Positions 6,128-7,344 of a stretch of DNA of 7,344 bases are shown here, one piece after another. This stretch comes from Ferruginibacter sp. Lineage in GTDB: Bacteria; Bacteroidota; Bacteroidia; Chitinophagales; Chitinophagaceae. The translations under genes and the position numbers were made by a program. The notes under the pieces are model-generated. The model had not been told where the DNA came from, did not search any database, and saw nothing but the letters and a program-made list of their open reading frames with translations. The stretch is taken from contig JANXTN010000222.1 in NCBI GenBank assembly GCA_025352435.1, positions 1-7,344 on the forward strand, written 5' to 3'. The number at the start of each line of letters is the position of its first letter. The first letter of the stretch is position 1.

Positions 6128-6681
6128 TAAAATCGAAAATTATTTTTACAATTTTCAAAGGTCGGTTGAAATAAATCTTTTCCAGAAATAATTTCTTTAC
6201 CCGCCTCTATCTGCCAGTCAATATTTAGAGAGGAGTCATTGTACGCCAAGCCAGCTTCGTTTTCTTTGTTATAAAACTCGTCACATTTATAAAACACCTC
6301 AGCAGATTTACTAAGTACAGAGTAGCCATGAGCAAATCCTTTTGGCACTAATAATTGCAAATGGTTTTCAGCTGATAATTCCTGCGAAAATACTTTACCA
6401 AAACTTGGTGAACCTTTTCTAAGGTCAACAACTACATCCAAAATTTTACCTGACAGAACCCTTATAAATTTTGTTTGTGCGTATGGATTAAGTTGGTAAT
6501 GCAAGCCCCGGATAACGCCATACTCTGAACTTGCCTGATTATCCTGAACAAATTTTATATCAATCCCTTCAGCTTTGCACGTATTCTCATTATAGCTTTC
6601 GTAAAAGTAGCCACGGCTGTCATTAAAAACTTTTGGTTCAAAAATGAGCAGTCCCGGAAATTCGGTTTTGATAAATGACAT
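6127..6681 (-). CDS. rfbC: dTDP-4-dehydrorhamnose 3,5-epimerase (RmlC)
   Basis: RmlC converts dTDP-4-dehydro-6-deoxy-D-glucose to dTDP-4-dehydro-L-rhamnose by epimerising C3 and C5, feeding RmlD encoded immediately downstream. The 184-residue length is typical of this cupin enzyme. Visible family motifs are FNDSRGYFYES (19-29), QDNQASSEYGVIRGLHYQ (46-63) with the catalytic base H61, VVVDLRKGSPSFGK (83-96), LLVPKGFAHGY (110-120), and FYKCDEFY (130-137) whose Y131 is the likely catalytic tyrosine. The ATG at 6681 gives the expected N-terminus. It is 83 bases downstream of the epimerase gene in the same direction, so co-transcription is likely. A hairpin-forming inverted repeat ends two bases before its start codon and may modulate translation. 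Confidence 0.96.
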   Translation of the reverse strand: MSFIKTEFPGLLIFEPKVFNDSRGYFYESYNENTCKAEGIDIKFVQDNQASSEYGVIRGLHYQLNPYAQTKFIRVLSGKILDVVVDLRKGSPSFGKVFSQELSAENHLQLLVPKGFAHGYSVLSKSAEVFYKCDEFYNKENEAGLAYNDSSLNIDWQIEAGKEIISGKDLFQPTFENCKNNFRF

Positions 6682-6683
6682 TG

Positions 6684-6720
6684 GTTAGTGGTAATTTTAT
6701 TTTGCACAATTTACACTAAC
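6684..6720 (-). promoter_or_regulatory. Inverted repeat directly before the rfbC start codon
   Basis: Read on the minus strand, GTTAGTGTAA (6720-6711) pairs with TTACCACTAAC (6694-6684): 10 bp with a single bulged C, around a 16-base AT-rich loop. The 3' arm ends two bases before the rfbC ATG, so in mRNA it would cover the ribosome-binding region. It could equally be a protein operator. The pairing is seen directly; the function is inferred. Confidence 0.45.
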
Positions 6721-6764
6721 TAAGCAATTAGAGAACACCCTCGTGTGGAATAATCGGAAATGCT

Positions 6765-7344
6765 TTATTTGGCTTCATACAACTTTTTAAAAAAGGAAAT
6801 TGTCTCCACTAATCCATCTTCAAATCTTTTTGTAGGAGCGTAGCCTAATAATTCTTTCGCAAGGGTAATATCTGCCAAAGAATTTCTAATATCTCCGGCT
6901 CTTGGTTCTCTGTAGGTAGCTTCCCAATTGCTTTCTAGGCTTTCTTTACAAATTTTATATAGATAGTTAACAGAAAAATTTTCACCTACCGCAACATTAT
7001 ACACCTTATTTAAAGCGGCTGAATTTTGTGTAAGCATACCTTTTACATTTATTTGAACTGCGTTGTCAACAAAAGTAAAATCTCTTGTTTGTGCGCCGTC
7101 ACCATTTATATAAACCGGCGTCTCTTTCATAATTCCTTTTACAAATAATGGAATTACTGCAGCATAAGCACCGTCGGGATCTTGTCTCGGACCAAAAATA
7201 TTAAAATACCTAAAGCCCATAATTTTTAACCCATACACATCTGCAAAAATCTGTGCATATAATTCGTTGGTTTTTTTTGTAGCAGCATAAGGAGAAAGGC
7301 AATTGCCAATTTTCGATTCTACTTTTGGCAATGTAGGCTCATCC
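6765..7344 (-). CDS. UDP-sugar 4-epimerase, WbpP/TviC-like SDR enzyme (5'-truncated by window edge)
   Basis: This is the C-terminal part of an NAD-dependent epimerase/dehydratase of the extended SDR family. It most resembles UDP-N-acetylglucosamine 4-epimerases such as WbpP and TviC of polysaccharide loci. The frame continues to the right edge: before the TTG at 7331 it reads D-E-P-T. The real start and the N-terminal Rossmann GxxGxxG are therefore outside the window. Counting from that TTG, the catalytic pair is Y15-x-x-x-K19 (SPYAATKK). FRYFNIFGPRQDPDGAYAAVIP follows near 41-62 and INGDGAQTRDFTFVDNAV near 74-91. REPRAGDIRNSLADITLAKELLGY lies toward the C-terminus and is the substrate/dimer part typical of this group. 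Exact sugar specificity (GlcNAc/GalNAc versus Glc/Gal or a uronic form) cannot be fixed from this piece. It probably heads the same transcript as rfbC and rfbD. Confidence 0.9.
   Translation of the reverse strand, partial: DEPTLPKVESKIGNCLSPYAATKKTNELYAQIFADVYGLKIMGFRYFNIFGPRQDPDGAYAAVIPLFVKGIMKETPVYINGDGAQTRDFTFVDNAVQINVKGMLTQNSAALNKVYNVAVGENFSVNYLYKICKESLESNWEATYREPRAGDIRNSLADITLAKELLGYAPTKRFEDGLVETISFFKKLYEAK

Noticed and set aside
7329..7331. TTG as the start codon of the epimerase gene
   Set aside because: The frame continues to the window edge with D-E-P-T, and the N-terminal NAD-binding half would be missing; this is an internal Leu.

Overview
The window looks like chromosomal DNA of a Bacteroidota bacterium, most likely from the Chitinophagaceae/Sphingobacteriia side. 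The supporting signs are moderate AT-richness, the absence of strong Shine-Dalgarno sequences, a Bacteroidota-style alpha-2-macroglobulin with a CAEQ thioester motif, and GC-rich hairpin repeats of a kind I recall as common in these genomes. The taxonomy is inferred from protein flavour and repeats, not from a marker gene.

Layout. (1) Positions 3-2255 (+) hold the C-terminal part of a large alpha-2-macroglobulin-like protein, cut by the left edge and closed by an intrinsic terminator. Its reading frame carries three in-frame copies of a GC-rich palindromic mini-repeat, and possibly a degraded fourth. (2) Positions 2256-2644 have no convincing gene. They hold the terminator, a composite hairpin/direct-repeat element and a separate long imperfect hairpin. 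(3) Positions 2645-3211 (-) encode a DUF1415 protein. (4) Positions 3341-4981 (+) encode a membrane-anchored papain-like (C1A) cysteine protease with a Gly-rich N-terminus and a DUF4384-like C-terminal region. It is preceded by an exact TTGACA-17-TATAAT promoter match and followed by a clear terminator. (5) Positions 4982-5251 are mostly non-coding, with another hairpin and one doubtful 34-codon ORF. (6) Positions 5252-7344 (-) form a sugar-nucleotide cluster. In transcription order it is a WbpP/TviC-like UDP-sugar epimerase (cut by the right edge), rfbC/rmlC and rfbD/rmlD. The last two overlap by one base (TAATG).

How the genes work together. RmlC and RmlD catalyse the last two steps of dTDP-L-rhamnose synthesis. 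The upstream epimerase probably supplies another UDP-sugar, so the right side is the end of a surface-polysaccharide (O-antigen or exopolysaccharide) locus; rmlA and rmlB are not in view. The A2M-like protein and the anchored protease would both act at the cell envelope, but nothing links them functionally beyond proximity. I see no phage, CRISPR, insertion sequence or RNA gene. The most unusual features are the palindromic repeats inside the A2M coding frame, the hairpin placed directly before the rfbC start codon, and the domain architecture of the protease.
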